In this document: piece by piece, positions 42,945 to 55,190 of the stretch
How the letters are laid out: each line of letters opens with the position of its first letter
How positions within the stretch are numbered: position 1 is the first letter of the stretch
Assembly: GCA_947095535.1 (NCBI GenBank)
Contig: OX352774.1
Coordinates: 73,346,416 to 73,410,415 of the forward strand
From: Poecilobothrus nobilitatus
Lineage: Eukaryota > Arthropoda > Insecta > Diptera > Dolichopodidae
Direction: 5' to 3'
DNA: 64,000 bases
Notes under the pieces: generated by a model
Database searches by the model: none
What the model saw: only the letters and a program-made list of their open reading frames with translations
What the model was told of the DNA's origin: nothing
Translations under genes and position numbers: made by a program

Positions 42945-43420
42945 ACTTTTTTCTACTTTAAGATATAGGGTTTCCATTTTAAGTGCAAGATTTGTTTTTT
43001 TAATTGCTGGTACTTTTATTTTAAGTGCTAGCTTTCATTTTTAAGGGTAACTATTTCCTATTCAAATGCAATTATTTGTATTTACGTAGTTCGTTATAAA
43101 GTAATTAACTACCTATATAATTAGATATGTATATATTATTCTTTAAGAAACCTTTAAGCAGGCTACAAAAGATAAATAAAGGTTTTTTTTTTATAAAATT
43201 TGAAATAATGCATTTTCCATTAGGTAGATTCTTCAGTTAGGTTCAATTAATCATTTCCTGAGCTTTAAAAGAAAAAAATTGCTCAAATGGAGAAATACTT
43301 TCAATTTAAAAGTAAATCTTGCATTTAAATTGGATAAAGACTTGCACTTAAATTGGAAATACTTTTTCTTAAAGTAAAAAGGTATATGTAGATGTAAAGT
43401 GAAACCCTGCTATAAAATAT
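42945..43420. repeat. Foldback element with short tandem repeats in both arms
   Basis: The left arm (42950-43050) contains CTACTTTAAGATATAGGGTT with TCC, then repeated TTTTAAGTGC(A/T)AG units. The right arm (43300-43415), reverse complemented, contains GCAGGGTTTCACTTTACATC, TACTTTAAGAAAAAG and repeated TCCAATTTAAGTGCAAG units about 22 bp apart (43319 and 43341). The arms are similar but not identical, and about 250 bp of unrelated sequence lies between them. This structure resembles foldback-type transposons, though no terminal duplication was found. Confidence 0.55.
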
Positions 43421-44055
43421 GAGCTTTGAATTACAATTTATAAAGAAATCGAAAAAAAAAAATTTGGTGATTAGCAGTATTCTAATTTTAGAAAACTTAG
43501 TATTCCCTTAATATAAATGTCAGGTGAAAATCAAACATTGTGTTTGAAGACCAAATATGAGAAAAAAATATTTAACTTTATTTAAAGTTGTCAATTTGCA
43601 CTCTACTTTATTTTCATCTTTTTCGATTTTCTTTCCATTCTTTTTTATCTGTTTCTGTTTGGAGAGAACAGGAGTATGAATTATCCGATTAATCCAGTTT
43701 CAAATAATGGCTGATAACTTTATTCAAAAAGTTTCTGTAAAATAAATTGCTTAGCATATTTAAGTTTCATTATATTTTAAATCGACAAAACAAATCTTGT
43801 TTGAAAAACGCCATTTTGTCATAATTGATTCATTCTTAAGCTAGGTACTGTAACGTATTTTTAACGTATAAATTTTTTAAGTGAGGTGTTAAAAATTTTT
43901 TTCATCAAATCATCATAGTAACATTTGTTGTTAAAGAAACATTGTTTCAAGGTTATTGACCATTAGTGTAATTTAGTAAATTACCCCACCTTAGAAAGAG
44001 ATAAATATGATTTTCGTATCATTAATAGAAAATTGACAAATTTAATCGAATTAAA

Positions 44056-44089
<34 letters not shown>

Positions 44090-46625
44090 ATATAATAATT
44101 AATTGAGTTTTTCTGTAATCATGAAAATTATTAAAGAAATAATTGTAATGACAATTTTTTAATGCGATTAGTTTGCAGAAATTGTATTTAATTTAATTTT
44201 AAATGTCCTTCGTATTAATGAAATGATTCTTTATATAGTAATTAAAATTATTGAATGCAATCGGATCTAAAATTTTAGACAGAAATAATAAGTAGAATTT
44301 TTAGTATCCTTTTTAGTATTGTATGTCTTAAATCATAATTAATGATTTTTTTTTTAATACATTGGAAATTTACAAATTTTGCGGTATTACCATTATTTAA
44401 TGATTCGACAGAAAAAATTAAATTGGATTCGGAAGTCATATTTAAAGTTAACATATTATTTAAGACCATAATGGAAGGTAAAAATTATTAAATATTAATA
44501 ATATCTGGTTTGTCTTAAGTTAGGAATCTCGTACTTTTGTTGAAAACAAAAATATTGAATGAAAAAAATCTAGAAGAAGATGTTCAGAAAAAAAAACATT
44601 AGAATATGGTAGGGTTTCAATAAATTGATTAGAAGATGTTCGGAGTAACCCCTAATACTAACATTTGTTATCTATATATATTATGCATATTTTTATATTA
44701 GAGTTCAATAAGAAAATCTGATTTTCAATAAATTAATTAGGCGTAGTTTAAATATTCATTAATTGTTTTTATTATTTTCTACATTCGTCATATAAGGACT
44801 TCTAGCGGGCAAATCACTTAAATGATTTAATTGTTAAAACATGTATGTACAAAAAATAATTAAGATATATTTAAAATGCTGGCTAGAATATCATTAATTA
44901 TAAGCCTTTCATTAATTTGTTTAGCGGTGCGGCATAATCCATTTTACAAAATATTAGAAAGGAAAAAATTTTAAAGTTGGTTTGAAATAAGTTTCAATCA
45001 GGATTTCAATAGTTAGTTTACCGGGGTGTTCAGGATGGTATCTTGCGCAATTTTAAATTATTTATTAACAAAATTAAGCAGATTTATTGAATAGAATGAA
45101 AATGTTGTTTCTTCTTAAATATACGGGCAAAGCATATATTATTTTGTGAATATAAACTCGAGTTTCCCTATTTTATGGTCTTAGAAATAGCAATATGAAT
45201 TTTAAGCTCCAAAAATATAAGTTCGTTAAACAAAGTTCATTTAAGTAGACTAGCCAATACCTTCTTTTAGTAAAGTAAAATTATTGTATTTTAGATACAA
45301 ACAACTATTTACCTTTTTAAAACCCCTCGGTTAGTTAAACTTGGTACTTTTAACTAATTTCTTATTTAAAATTTATTATTTAATGTCAACAATAATCCAA
45401 TGTTAAAATAAATTTTATCCAGTATCAAATATATATAATATGTATATATTATTTCATTCTTCTAAAATTCGCAACCTAGAGAAATGTTTTTTATTATTAA
45501 TTTTTCTTTTTAATAAATTTTATTAAAGCGTCTTTGAAAGTTGAAACTTTTGACTTGTTAAATTTCTTTTCCAATGATCAGATGTTAATTAGTAAATATA
45601 AGTTAAAACTTTTTATAACTATTAAAACTTTTTTATGAAAATAAACAATGAAAAACTTCGAAAGGTATAACATGTCAATTTAAACAAAAAACAAATTTTA
45701 ATTTAACTAATTTATTGTATACTATAAGGTATTGGATAATAATGAAGAAGTAATGCATAACAAGATATTTGAAAATTTTCGACTAACTTTATGACTGAGG
45801 TACTGAATCCAATGAAGAATCTTAAGACTTAAGAAACTTAATTTATACCTAATTTTTTTTGATGATTTTTATAGGGTATGGATTTCTCTCGTAGGATGTG
45901 ATATCTTACTGATTTTATACTCATATGAATTTTAGACCAAGTTCACAAACTCTGAATTGTAGAGGATTTATTTGATTGGAATATACTACATCTGGATCTG
46001 AGAACCAACAGTCCTGAGCTTGTCCTAAGTCCTTATGAAAGCTCCAAGTTTTTTGATATCGTCTCTACTGCTTGAATTGCTCAGGTGAACATGCTAAACA
46101 TACGAGTAAATTAAATAATTTTTTTAGAAAGTAAAATGTACTGAATTAAAATTCTTTTATAAAAATATAAAAAAGGGGTTTTTTGTTTTAATTTACTTAA
46201 TATCCTGTTTTTTAAATATAGTAAAATCTAATCATTGTGACGCTGACGAATTAAGTTACCTAATTTTACTGTAGTCATTTCCTTCAATTTTTTGAAATGT
46301 TTTTTTGCTGTAAATTCAGGAAGTTCCTCTAATAGAACCTTTTTTTTTGTCGGTCTTAATGGTGTTTGATAGGTTGTTCGGTTCTTATAAAAATAAAAAT
46401 ATTGCTATATACTCGTAAACATACAAAAAAATTATATAGTAATATTCAAAAGTTATTGAGTTTTTATTTTATATAAAAAATTTTAAAGTTATTTCAGTCA
46501 GAAGATTTTATTCGCCTTTGTGGGCTTTTTATTTTAATTTTTTTTTAATAGTGGATCTATCTGACATGTAGATTTTTAATTAAATGACCATAAAGTATAA
46601 TCCATTTGTGTACTTTAAGCTCAAT
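43421..46625. other. A+T-rich stretch without recognised gene
   Basis: A (TA)n microsatellite lies at about 44055-44094. The block 45860-46110 is richer in G+C than its flanks but has frequent stops in all frames I read and no motif I know. Frames 44275-44469 (minus) and others are unremarkable. Confidence 0.5.
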
Positions 46626-46629
46626 AATT

Positions 46630-47335
46630 ATTTTTTTTAATTTTTCATTATTTTAAAATAATTTGGATGAATTTTATAATTTCTAGAACTATGGTTTATA
46701 CATAATATATTCAAAGTACATATATGTTTATACATTCTTCAAAATCAGATTCTAACCTTCCACCTAACGATTATCAATCTAAAAGTTTTCCAAATATGAT
46801 ATACCTAGTAGGTACTATTTAATACTAAGCGGAAAATGTGTAATAGTTTATACTAAACTTACTATAAAATATCAAATATATATGTATATATTAATATGCA
46901 TATGTATTTATATACATAATATATTAATTATATATCTCCACATTGCATTACTTCTTTAAAAATATTTCATTCATAGAATAATTTCTTATAAATACAACAA
47001 AATACGTAAATACACTGCTATATACACATATACATATATCAATATTCTTATTATACATTATTCATTCATCAGTGAGATATACGATATGTAAATAAACATG
47101 ATATAATAAGTATATATACCAATATCATATAATGTTAATATAAATTCTTAAGCAACCGTTATATTTTTTATTTATTTAATTTTTTTTCTACTACGCATCA
47201 TCATCCTCAACAATTTTAAATTTCAGACTAAAATAAAAATTCAAAAAAAATCGTTAAAGAAATTTGTTAGAAAAATTGAGAAAAATCAAGTCTTACTTTC
47301 GTCAATTTTAAGGTAACCCTATATTATTGGAAACA
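46630..47335 (+). repeat. Family B 5' half, truncated
   Basis: Follows the copies at 7032 and 62503 from TTTAAAATAATTTGGATGAA (46651) through TTCTAACCTTCCACCTAACG, GTGAGATATACGATATGTAA, AGCAACCGTTAT and CTTTCGTCAATTTTAAGG to CCCTATATTATTGG. It lacks the AACGAGGAAGAATACAG hairpin end and all of the core after that point. A LINE fragment follows about 265 bp later. Confidence 0.7.
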
Positions 47336-47600
47336 GTATATTGAAAAAACATAATGGACGCAGATAAAACTGCATTGAACTTGTTATTTAAACTTGCTGT
47401 TTTCTATATAGCAATATGACCAATTTTGTTAAATTATACTCTGACAGCACTGAAAATCAGGGCTATTTCTGCCAGAATGAGAGACCTTTTAAATGTAATA
47501 TTATATATGGTATTGACTTAAAAAAGGACAACCATATTTTAATTAAAAACCTATTTTCATTGTAGTCCATGACAATTCGTAACTAATTTACTATTTGTAG

Positions 47601-47888
47601 GTCAAACAGTTGGGATACTGTCGGTTAAGGGGACACTTAAAGAAAATTGGAATAGAAAATTACGGTGCATGCAGATTCTGTCAAGAAGAAGAAGAGACTC
47701 CAGCTCACATATTTAAAAATTGCGGAGCTTTACTCCGAGCAAGATATGCTCACCTGGGAGTATGTTGCTATGTCGAAGATAAACTGCCAGCAATAAACCC
47801 TATACAAATCTTTACAGACAGTAAAAATCTTACAGGCAGTAGGGTTGACAGAAGTATTATAAGTGGAGACAAAATGCATAACACGTAG
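47601..47888 (+). pseudogene. LINE ORF2 C-terminal fragment with CX2CX8HX4C knuckle
   Basis: An open frame of 96 codons after a stop at 47598-47600; there is no proper start, so it is the 3' end of a longer reading frame. Numbering from TTG at 47610, GYCRLRGHLKKIGI (residues 2-15) matches the TGHCPLR.HL.KIGI block, and C21, C24, H33 and C38 form the CRFCQEEEETPAHIFKNC knuckle. GALLRARYAHLG (39-50) matches the PALARLR..HLG that follows in R1/jockey-group elements. The tail NPIQIFTDSKNLTG recalls the final helix before the stop codon. In intact elements this domain follows the RT and RNase H regions and is thought to bind nucleic acid. Upstream RT and RNase H are absent, so the copy is 5'-truncated. 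It is better preserved than the other LINE fragments here. Confidence 0.88.
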
Positions 47889-47958
47889 TAACAGAGCGAG
47901 GACAATAAATCTACATCAAATACTGTATGTTAAGCAGTAGAAAGTGTAATAATATAAA

Positions 47959-49234
47959 CAAGGTAGAATGTAAACCAACGGTTTTTAAAAGCGCACATTT
48001 CCAAAAGACAATGCAAACTGTTTAGAATTGTGACTTGCACAAAAATTTGAAAATTTAAGAAATTTTTTTTAATAAGAAAATATGTGAAAATAGGACTTTT
48101 CTGGAATTTTGAAAGGTTGTAAATCCGAAACCCTATATAGCTAAGAAAACCCGATAACACAAGTAAAAATATATTAGTAGAGCTTTAATTTTTATGTCTT
48201 GCCGAAGAAAAATTTGTACAGGTGTCTAAAAATAGCAAATTTTAAGTCCTAATACCTCTTAACCGCCCCCCTCTCCCTATGGTGGTGGTTCAAAAAAAAT
48301 TTTCTGAGCAAACTTATACTAATTCTAAAAGTTCTTTCTTGACTCAAAATTTCAGATTCTATCTAAAGGCGTGCTGGAGTTATGAAAAAAAAATTTCATG
48401 CAAAATGTGGTTTGCACATAACGGTAAATTACAAAATATTGCATAATTTTGATATTGTTTTATGTATATAATAAAATTTTCGGTCTTCTGGCGGTTTTAG
48501 ATTGCAAAAATAATACGCAGAGCCTGCGATATACACATCTGAAAATAGCGCTTTTTCGCAATTTCGAAGATATGTAACTCTGGAACTCTATACAACTAAA
48601 ATAAACCTTTAACACACGTAAAAATATATTACTGTAGCTTTAATTTTTATATCTTGCCGAAGTAAAATGTGTGCAGGTGCCTAAGTTGAAGCTGTTTAAA
48701 AATATCGAATTTTCAATTTTTGAGCCCTAATAGCTCATAAATAGGGGTGGTCCAAAAAAAAATTCCTTAGTAAACTTATACTATTCTAAAAGTTCTTTCT
48801 GCCCTCAAAATTTCAAGTCCCTATTTAAAAGCGTTCCGAAGTTATAAGGGTAGAAAAATCGTGCAAAATTTGGTTTTCACATAACGGTAAATTAATATAC
48901 TAAATTTAAAATAATAATTTTGATATTAATTTACAAAGTTAAAAAAAATACCTGTCGAATGACGTTTTCAGATTGAAAAAATCTTAAGCAGAACATGAGA
49001 TATATATGCATTTAAAAATAGGACTTTTTCAAAGTTTGAGGGGCTACGGCTCCGTAATGGAGGGGGCTAGATGAAAAAGTTGTTTCACAAATTTAATTTT
49101 TTTATGATGCCTACCTATGGTTAAAATTTTTTTTCTCTATCTTTATTGGTGTAGAAGTTTTGTAAACCGACGGACGGAAGGACAGAGTGAAGCTAATAAG
49201 CACATTTTTTCAAAATTTTTTTGGAAATGTGCTA
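47959..49234 (-). mobile_element. Family A interspersed repeat, two-unit copy
   Basis: A nearly complete reverse-oriented copy. The plus strand starts CAAGGTAGAATGTAAACC and AGCGCACATTTCCAAAA, and ends GACGGACGGAAGGACAGAG (about 49170) with a hairpin CACATTTTTTCAAAATTTTT...GGAAATGTGCT. Two core units are marked by ACATAACGGTAAATT at 48416 and 48879 (463 bp apart). Frames 47930-48160 (minus) and 49117-49299 are by-products. Confidence 0.78.
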
Positions 49235-51045
49235 AAAACAGTTTTTACTTTTTTTGCCTTTTAATAGGTGTTTTGTTTCCTTTGGTAAAGAATGTATAAA
49301 GTACTAATTTAAGAACCATAATATATTTTTGGATGAAATTTTTTCTTCTTATATTTTTATAAACACGCCCTTCTAATTGTAGTTGAAAATATTATTAAAA
49401 AATCTATAAGTCATTCAATGTAACGGTCATTAAATGTAATGTTTTTATTTTTAATTTATGAAAACTACACTGAAAACTTTATTATTATTCATGTCAATCC
49501 CAAGAATCATTTTTGGTCTAAAGATTATATTTTTTCTAAAAATCTTACAAGAGGTTTAAAAAGAAGTTTAAGAATTGTGTTTTATATCTGGTATATTGAC
49601 CGCACCTAATTAAAAAAAAAAAAAAATAAAAAAAAACAGGAAAATAAAATAAATAGGAAGAAGAAAAAGATGTGTAATCAAAAAAAAAAAAAAAAATTTA
49701 AATCGGGGCTAGAAAATGACTTTGATAAAAAAAAAAAGAAAAGATGACTTTGATTAATTTATATTTTTATGACTAGGGTTTGGTGGTGTTAATTTTTCAT
49801 AATATTTCATTTGAAGCTTATTAGATTCTTCCGGTCTGCTTTTTAAACGAATTTTAGAATTTAACAGTCTCGTAAATCGTGCTAAATTCAATTTATTTTG
49901 TAGTCATGCTATTTAATAAGCACCCAGAAAAATTTTAAGAAAACAGATAAAAGAATCCGTTTTTTATCCAGGTCAATGTAGACAAATTAAAATTTTTTTG
50001 TCAAATTAAATTTTTTTTATTTTTTTTATAGTCATCAGTAGTGAAATTTTATGAGATATTAACTAATAGTAAAAGAAGGTTTAGTTTTTCTAAAGAAATT
50101 ATTTTTTTTGGAAACAAAACAAAGTCCACATAATTAAAAAAAATTTTTTTCTGAAGTTAATAGTCCTTAAAATCAATTATAATTTAATAAGATAAAAATG
50201 TTTAATATTTTCAAATGTTAAAATGGCTGTGTATAAACTATAAAGTAAAATTTTGTGAAATTCTTAATTATTTTACAATATTAATAAGTTAGTTCGAATA
50301 ACACAGAATTCTTAATGGGGTCATTATTTTAAAAAATTTAAAGCTGAAAAAAAATTACCGTTTATAAAACAAAAGTTGCTTAAAATAATAAAAAACCAAA
50401 GAAAGAAAATTTAAAATAGAAATGATTGTTATAAAAATAAAGAAAATTTTGTCTATACATATTTAGTGATTTCATATTCTCCTTTTTTCTTATGTTACCA
50501 TAGGTACGTTGACATTCAACAATGACATTGTCTTTTTTCTTTTTGTCATATTTCTGATCCAATTGAAATTTTTAATTTGATGTTATGTTTAATAAATCTG
50601 GGGTAAGAAAGACTTGAAATGAATCAGAACTCTGTTTTTGAATTTATGAATTTTTTTTTAAGAAATTTTGTAATCATTTTACCTATTACATTTTCAGATA
50701 TATTTAAAATAAAATTACTGTAAAATTAAAATTAATGAAATTTGAATTTTTTCTTAAATTTAAATTTCTTAATTTGTTCAATTTAGAAGAAAACGTTACT
50801 TTCGAAAAGTTTATTTTAATTAAAGGAGTTAATTTATATGATAAAATATTTTCGAAAACTCTTCATTTAAAATGATTTATTCGATGATTTTGTGGTATTG
50901 ACAAAGTTAAATAAATTTAAAAATAAATCCTATTTAATTTTTTATTGAACTTTTTATCAATCAGATATTTAATGATTTTTTTAATACAGATTTGTTATAT
51001 TGATATGTATATTGCAAGTGACTCGGACATATTTTCGACATTTTT
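49235..51045. other. A+T-rich sequence without recognised gene
   Basis: A runs at 49610-49640 and 49680-49697. The 60-codon minus frame 50380-50562 is Lys/Asn/Phe-rich without a motif. Confidence 0.5.
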
Positions 51046-51047
51046 AA

Positions 51048-51185
51048 TCTCGCTCTGAGAAAATATCATTCACAAAAATCTCACTTTTCAAAAATCTCGC
51101 TTACAAAAATTTAAGCGCCTTTAAAAAATCTCGCTTACAAAAATCTCGCTTTCAAAGAAATATCGCTATTATCTCGCTATTTTCT
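51048..51185 (+). repeat. Minisatellite with ATCTCGCT core
   Basis: ATCTCGCT occurs five times, plus variants ATCTCACT and ATATCGCT. They are set in units of roughly 15-17 bp of the form ACAAAAATCTCGCTT, with one interruption (TTTAAGCGCC). The array begins near TTAATCTCGCTCTGAG and ends at ATCTCGCTATTTTCTGC. Confidence 0.8.
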
Positions 51186-51773
51186 GCAAAAAGTGAAAAA
51201 TAATAAAAAATAGGTACTTAAAAATAGGTACTTAAGAAAGTAATTTATATTTTTTTAAGTTTTTTTTTTCATATATTCGTGTAATAAGTTTAACAAACAA
51301 AAACTTAATTCAACTCTTAATTTACAAAAAAAAAAAAACAATAATACTTTAATAATACACTTAACAACAAACAACACACACAACAAACTGGATAAGAATT
51401 TAACTGAATAATACCAAACTTTATATTATGACATGTACAAAAACATGTGGAAAACGATAAATGTAAATAAATTAGTTTCAGATCTCGGTCGGACCAAAAT
51501 AAAAATAATATTTTATAAGAGTGGGTTTATGGATAGCAAAAAATATTTTAATGATGTTTTAAATTCGTACATTATTTTAAAAGGTACTACCTCTGTCCAA
51601 AACTATGATATACATTTATAATCTAAAATAAATGTGAAATGTATGTATATCTTAATTTAGGACAGAAGTTGTAATAATTTTTAGTTTTAAAAATAATTCT
51701 ATAAGTTGTAAAACAAAACCCCCTTTTTAGATCCGCACACGTACAATAAATTATGACACTTTTTAGCACATTT
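51186..51773. other. A+T-rich sequence, nothing recognised
   Basis: ACAACAAACAACACACACAA near 51365. Opposite-strand frames 51433-51621 and 51623-51811 have no domains, and the second runs into family A. Confidence 0.5.
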
Positions 51774-52745
51774 TCAAAAAAATTTAAAAAAATTGTGTCT
51801 ATTAGTTTCACTCTGTCCGTCCGTCCGTTCGTCCATCTGTTTACAAAATTTCTACACCGTTAAAGATAGAGAAAAAAAATTTTAACCATGGGTATGTCTC
51901 ATAAAAAAATTAATTTTGTGGAACAACTTTTTCATGTATCCCCTTCCATCAGGGAACTACAACCTCTCAAACTTTGAAAAAGCCCTATTTTTAAACGCAT
52001 ATATTTCAGGTTCCGCTTAACATTTTTTCAATCTGAAAACGCTATTCGCTGGAATATTTTTTACCTTTATAAATCAATATCAAAATTATATATAGTTTTT
52101 AAATTTAGTATTTAAATTTACCGTTATGTAAAAACCAAATTTTGCATGATTTTTCTACCTTCATAACTCCTGCACGTTTTTAGATAGGGGTTGAAATTTT
52201 GAGGCAAAAGACCCCCAGACCCCCAGTTTATGAGCTATTAAGGCTCAAAAATTGAATATTTCCTATTTTTAAACACTTGTAATACATCACACAAACACAC
52301 ACACACACACGTGTACACATTTTTCTTCGACAAAACAAAAAAATTAAAGCGCCAGTAATATATTTTTATGTATGTTAATAGTTTCTTCTAATTGTATAGG
52401 ATTCCAAATTTGCAGTTCCCCAAAATTGCAAAAAAGCCCTATTTTCAGATGTATATCTCAGACTCTGCTTAGTAGTTTTACAATCTAAATACACAAGAAA
52501 ACTGGAAATTTTTTTACCTCTATAAAACAATATCAAAATTATGCAATATTTTGTATTATACTATTTAAATTTACTGTTGTGTTAAAACCAAATTTTGCAT
52601 GATATTTTTTTTTTATAACTCCGGCATGCTTTGAGATAGAAATTTTGAGACAAGAAAGAACTTTTAGAATTAGTATAAGTTTCCTCAGAATTTTTTTGGT
52701 AGCACCCTCTGTTTAAGAGTTATTACGCCTCAAAAATTATTAATT
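51774..52745 (+). mobile_element. Family A interspersed repeat, 3' truncated
   Basis: The head hairpin TAGCACATTTTCAAAAAAAT and TTAAAAAAATTGTGTC is followed by CTGTCCGTCCGTCCGTTCG (51812). Core units are marked by TTACCGTTATG (52118) and TTACTGTTGTG (52570), 452 bp apart. A (CA)n expansion (52283-52308) sits in the CACCTGTAAC region of unit one. The copy breaks off after GTTATTACGCCTCAAAAATT, so the CTACCTTG end is missing. Confidence 0.75.
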
Positions 52746-52934
52746 TATTAGAATTAAAAAAATTTTTTCATTATTACTTCATTTGAGTATAATATATCCT
52801 ACTATTTGGCTTCACAAACAAAGAAGAGACTATTATTATTATTATGAACTTTGTAAATCGTAATAAATGAAGGACTATATAGTTTTATCGTATTACGTTA
52901 TTTATTTTTTTGGCGCACATCATTTTAGACTTTA

Positions 52935-53495
52935 AATTCTGGGCCGTGAAATAAGGCCCTGCGAAATAAGACCCTGGGGTGTTATTTTTCATAGTAATTG
53001 AGAAATAAATGCCCCAGGTTATTATTTCTCTTTCAATTTAATCTTCGACTTCTTGAGAAATAAAGCCCGAGGTGTTATTTCTCATGGTAATTAGAGTTGG
53101 ATTGGCACTATGGAGTTATATTTTGTAATTTTTTTTCGGGTAGATAAGGATAACCAAACTGACTTAAAAAAAAAGTATATATTGCCCTTTTCCAGAATAT
53201 TATTTGATAGAACATCATTTGTATATTCTGGAAAAGGACGAGCTTTTTTTAATTTAATTTGGTAATCTTTCTGAATGTTGTTTATTACTTTAGTATAAAG
53301 TTATTATTTTTGAATTTTTTCCAGGTTTTAGTAGTGAAAAGTGGATTTTATTACACATGTAATTGAGAAATAAGACCACAAAATCTGAAAATTAACACCC
53401 TGGGCTTTTATTTCTCAAAAAGTCAAAAGAGAAATAACATACTGGGGTCTTATTTCTCAAATTTTGTGGTGTTATTACATATGAGAAATAAGACA
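52935..53495. mobile_element. Inverted-repeat-rich block with TTATTTCTC motifs
   Basis: GAGAAATAA and its complement TTATTTCTC occur about ten times in both orientations beside C-rich words (GACCCTGGGGTG, AATGCCCCAGG, ACACCCTGGGC, ACTGGGGTC). A perfect 15-bp inverted repeat TTGAGAAATAAGACC lies at 53363-53377 and 53446-53460. A second perfect 15-bp pair CCTTTTCCAGAATAT lies at 53186-53200 and 53223-53237. Both flanks repeat the word set in opposite order, so the whole 560 bp may be one foldback or MITE-like element. Exact ends and a duplication were not found. It has no coding capacity. Confidence 0.65.
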
Positions 53496-53499
53496 CTGT

Positions 53500-54650
53500 G
53501 TTAAAGACCCGAAAAACGAACGAAAAAATATTTTAATGTATAGGAGCACCGACATACAAATAAAAGCATAAATGTTTTAAAATTTAAAAAGGCATACAAA
53601 ATGTTTTTAATTGATTAAAATATTTGAATAGTTTTATTATTTTAATATTTTAATAGTGGTTAACTTAATAATAGGTTAAAAGTGCTTACCTTTTTGAATT
53701 TAAATATTTGTTATAAATTTTAAATTTAAAAATAATTTAAAATGCACTTATAGAGTTATTAAATTTTTAATAACAGATGCAAATTTTTGAATATGGTTTT
53801 GAAAAAGGAATTTTTTTCTATAACATTAATTTTAAATTTTAATATAAATATAAAAGATAGAAATTTTTAATATTTACGATATTATTATGTAATATGAAAT
53901 ATCAAATAAGGATAAAATAAAATGAATTTAGTTACTAATAAACAAAAAAAAAATTAAAATTTAATGAAAAAGAAAACACGTTGGTATATAAAATCAAATA
54001 TTTTTAATGGCGAACATTTTTAAAAAGGGTTTTAGAATTCTAACTACTTTTTCATTAAAATTTATAATTTTTTGTTAAAATTTTTTTATTTAAGAAAATA
54101 ATTGTGAAAAATTAAAAGACATTTTTTTAATATTTATAACCTCCAAATAACCTCTAATCTATAACCTCCTACTCAATTAATAGTTCACAATACCTTTGTA
54201 GCTTGTTATGTATTTCATAGTCGTTATATAATCACCAGATTATTAAAACATCAAGAAATTTCACTATCAGTAAGCTAATGAATGATGTAGCTAAAATCCA
54301 AAAATAGGAATTGATCATGGAAAAATGTTGTAATTAAAGTGCAAAACAGAGTCTTATTGGCTCAAAGTCTTACTTCTACTCTAACATCGCCGTACAGTCG
54401 TATCATTAACCTGGTTTTATAAATAACTGTTCTAAACACCTAACCCCTTTTCTAAACAAGTAAAAAAATTAGTGCCTCCACTCAATGTTTCCCAAAGTGA
54501 AAAGTTGGTAATTCATATGTGTACGATTTAACGAAATTTAAAAAGAACATTAAAATTTTTCTTTTTAAAATGAGTGATTTTCGTTGGTTAAAGTCCGAGG
54601 AATCTCGTTTAGTTCTTTTGAGTGATATTTTCCACTGTTTCTCGTAAAAA
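53500..54650. other. A+T-rich sequence, nothing recognised
   Basis: No repeat family or coding motif. The minus frame 54482-54673 lies at the edge of the next family A copy and has no domain. Confidence 0.5.
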
Positions 54651-54654
54651 AAAA

Positions 54655-55190
54655 GAGATACACAGATGTCCAAGTTGCAGATGTCTAAAAGAAGAAATAT
54701 TTAACCTCTATAAAAAGTTTTTAAAAGGGCAAGTACAAAAAAATTTTCTGAGATAACTTATGCTAATTTTCAAAAATGTTTTTCTTCAAAATTTCTCTGC
54801 CGGAGGAACCCAAATCTTGAAAAATATTATGACGGTAAATTAAATTTACTTACTAAATTGCAAAATATAATGTAATTTTGATATTCATTACAAAATGAAA
54901 ACAGTATCCTGCGTTTTGACGTTTTTAGATTGAAAAAGTATTAAGAAAAACTTGAAATATACATTTTCGAAAATAGTGCTTTTCTTACTTTGAGAAACTG
55001 GGTGGGGCTACGTAAAAAAAATGTTTCAAAATATTAATTTTTTAATAAAGCCTATAACTTGTTAAAATTTCATTCGCCCGTCTTAAACAGTTTAGAAGCT
55101 TTGAAAACTGGCGGACGAATGGTCCGGATTCATATACAGTAGAGTGAAATTAAAAAGCAGTTTTTTAAAAATATTTCTGAAAAATGTGCT
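54655..55190 (-). repeat. Family A copy, one core unit, degraded
   Basis: The plus strand shows CAGATGTCCAAGTTGCAGAT (54661), TTTTCTGAGATAACTTATGC (54752), TATGACGGTAAATTAAATTT (54828) and TGGCGGACGAATGGTCCGG (55109). It ends at GAAAAATGTGCTAAAA (55179-55194). The CTACCTTG end is missing. Confidence 0.6.
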
